From NCBI GenBank assembly GCA_964351395.1, contig CAYGOF010000023.1, positions 1-64,000 of the forward strand: DNA of 64,000 nt, read 5' to 3'. Positions 63,334-64,000 of this stretch are shown here, in pieces. The stretch comes from Imperialibacter sp964351395 (lineage in GTDB: Bacteria > Bacteroidota > Bacteroidia > Cytophagales > Cyclobacteriaceae). The position numbers and the translations under genes are program-made. The number at the start of each line of letters is the position of its first letter. Position 1 is the first letter of the stretch. Below the pieces are notes generated by a model. That model saw only the letters and a program-made list of their open reading frames with translations. It did not search any database and was not told where the DNA came from.

Positions 63334-64000
63334 ATGGGAATCAGATCCGTCCTAAGTAAGCCATTCGCCTCCTTCGTCGTCAGGGAACAAAGGGGATGGG
63401 AGCAAAAAGCCCCTGATTATCAGCATAAAATACGTAATGGCCTCGTTGGCAAGGCTTCTCAAACGGTGTTTGGGGTCGACCATGGGTTCGCAGATATTAG
63501 GAATTACGATGACTTCAAGAAGCAAGTTCCGGTAAGAGACTACGAAGCATTGAAGCCGTATGTGGAAAAAATGCTAACCGGACAAAATGACGTGCTTTGG
63601 CCTGGTAAGCCTGCCTATTTTGCCAAAACATCTGGCACAACCTCCGGCACCAAGTACATTCCCATCACCAGCGAATCAATACCCAACCATATTAACAGTG
63701 CCCGAAACGCCATCCTGAATTACGTACATGAAACGGGCAATGCCAGGTTCCTCGATGGGAAGCTTATTTTCCTTTCGGGAAGCCCTGTGCTCGATCAAAA
63801 AGCAGGCATCAACACGGGTCGGCTGTCCGGCATCGTGAACCACCACGTGCCTGGCTACCTGAGGACGAACCAATTGCCTTCCTATGAGACCAATTGCATG
63901 GAAGACTGGGAGGCCAAAGTGGACAAGATAGTGGAGGAGACGATCGATCAGGACATGAGCCTGATTTCGGGAATTCCACCTTGGGTGCAGATGTATTTTG
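63334..64000 (+). CDS. GH3 auxin-responsive-promoter family protein, 3' end outside window
   Basis: At least 222 residues from the ATG at 63334; an ATG at 63330 in another frame stops at once. The visible part includes PAYFAKTSGTTSGTKYIPIT, the ATP-binding motif of GH3 acyl-adenylate enzymes, and SLISGIPPWVQMYF at the window end. Plant GH3 enzymes join amino acids to hormones; the bacterial substrate is unknown. Confidence 0.9.
   Translation, partial: MGIRSVLSKPFASFVVREQRGWEQKAPDYQHKIRNGLVGKASQTVFGVDHGFADIRNYDDFKKQVPVRDYEALKPYVEKMLTGQNDVLWPGKPAYFAKTSGTTSGTKYIPITSESIPNHINSARNAILNYVHETGNARFLDGKLIFLSGSPVLDQKAGINTGRLSGIVNHHVPGYLRTNQLPSYETNCMEDWEAKVDKIVEETIDQDMSLISGIPPWVQMYF

Overview
The window looks like chromosomal DNA of a Bacteroidota bacterium, most likely a marine or soil Cytophagales member. 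Supporting signs are the folP-cdaA pair, the BT_3928/DUF1599 proteins, OmpP1/FadL-like and DUF2807 proteins, a ProRS of the archaeal/eukaryotic-like type ending in Tyr, a BtuB-plus-propeller-lipoprotein pair, and promoters that fit the Bacteroidota consensus TTTG-N19-TAnnTTTG (a perfect copy lies upstream of dnaA). No insertion sequence, prophage, CRISPR array or tRNA gene was found. The sequence opens in what appears to be the 3' end of a 5S rRNA gene and closes inside a GH3-family gene.

Layout. 1-19.9 kb is mostly housekeeping: proS-nfeD-floA; a Ser/Gly-rich secreted protein with an OmpP1-like barrel; DUF1599-BT_3928-aroK divergent from folP-cdaA; a CPA1 antiporter; a DinB-fold protein; a LolCDE/MacB-like ABC operon with a DUF3299-like protein and a lipoprotein; hemJ-SCO-cytochrome c; a MOSC protein; a Crp/Fnr regulator; and a DUF3784 protein. 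20.0-25.4 kb is a tightly overlapping minus-strand operon of three membrane-linked glycosyltransferases, a rhodanese, a TIGR04282 transferase and a lipoprotein. 25.5-39.7 kb is accessory: a HEPN/MNT toxin-antitoxin pair, a BNR_4 propeller, a sulfatase, an amidase, a YceI-porin-YceI set behind a Crp/Fnr-like palindrome, an NSS transporter and a polyferredoxin/flavoprotein pair. A terminator-bearing stretch at 28.5-28.7 kb may encode a small RNA.

40-60 kb has a vitamin B12 theme. A minus-strand BtuF-BtuC-BtuD-like ABC importer is followed by a plus-strand cobalamin riboswitch, a TonB-dependent receptor (BtuB-like) and a propeller lipoprotein that resembles BtuG. Further on are MeaB and both subunits of methylmalonyl-CoA mutase, the enzyme that uses adenosylcobalamin. 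Uptake, chaperoning and use of the cofactor thus lie within 20 kb. Embedded in this region is the most unusual group: a CHASE2 membrane protein with no output domain, a secreted FecR-like protein, and a convergent 1408-residue secreted TPR-CHAT putative protease. 60-64 kb holds dnaA, a Do/HtrA-type protease and the start of a GH3-like gene.

All calls come from reading the sequence; none was checked against a database.
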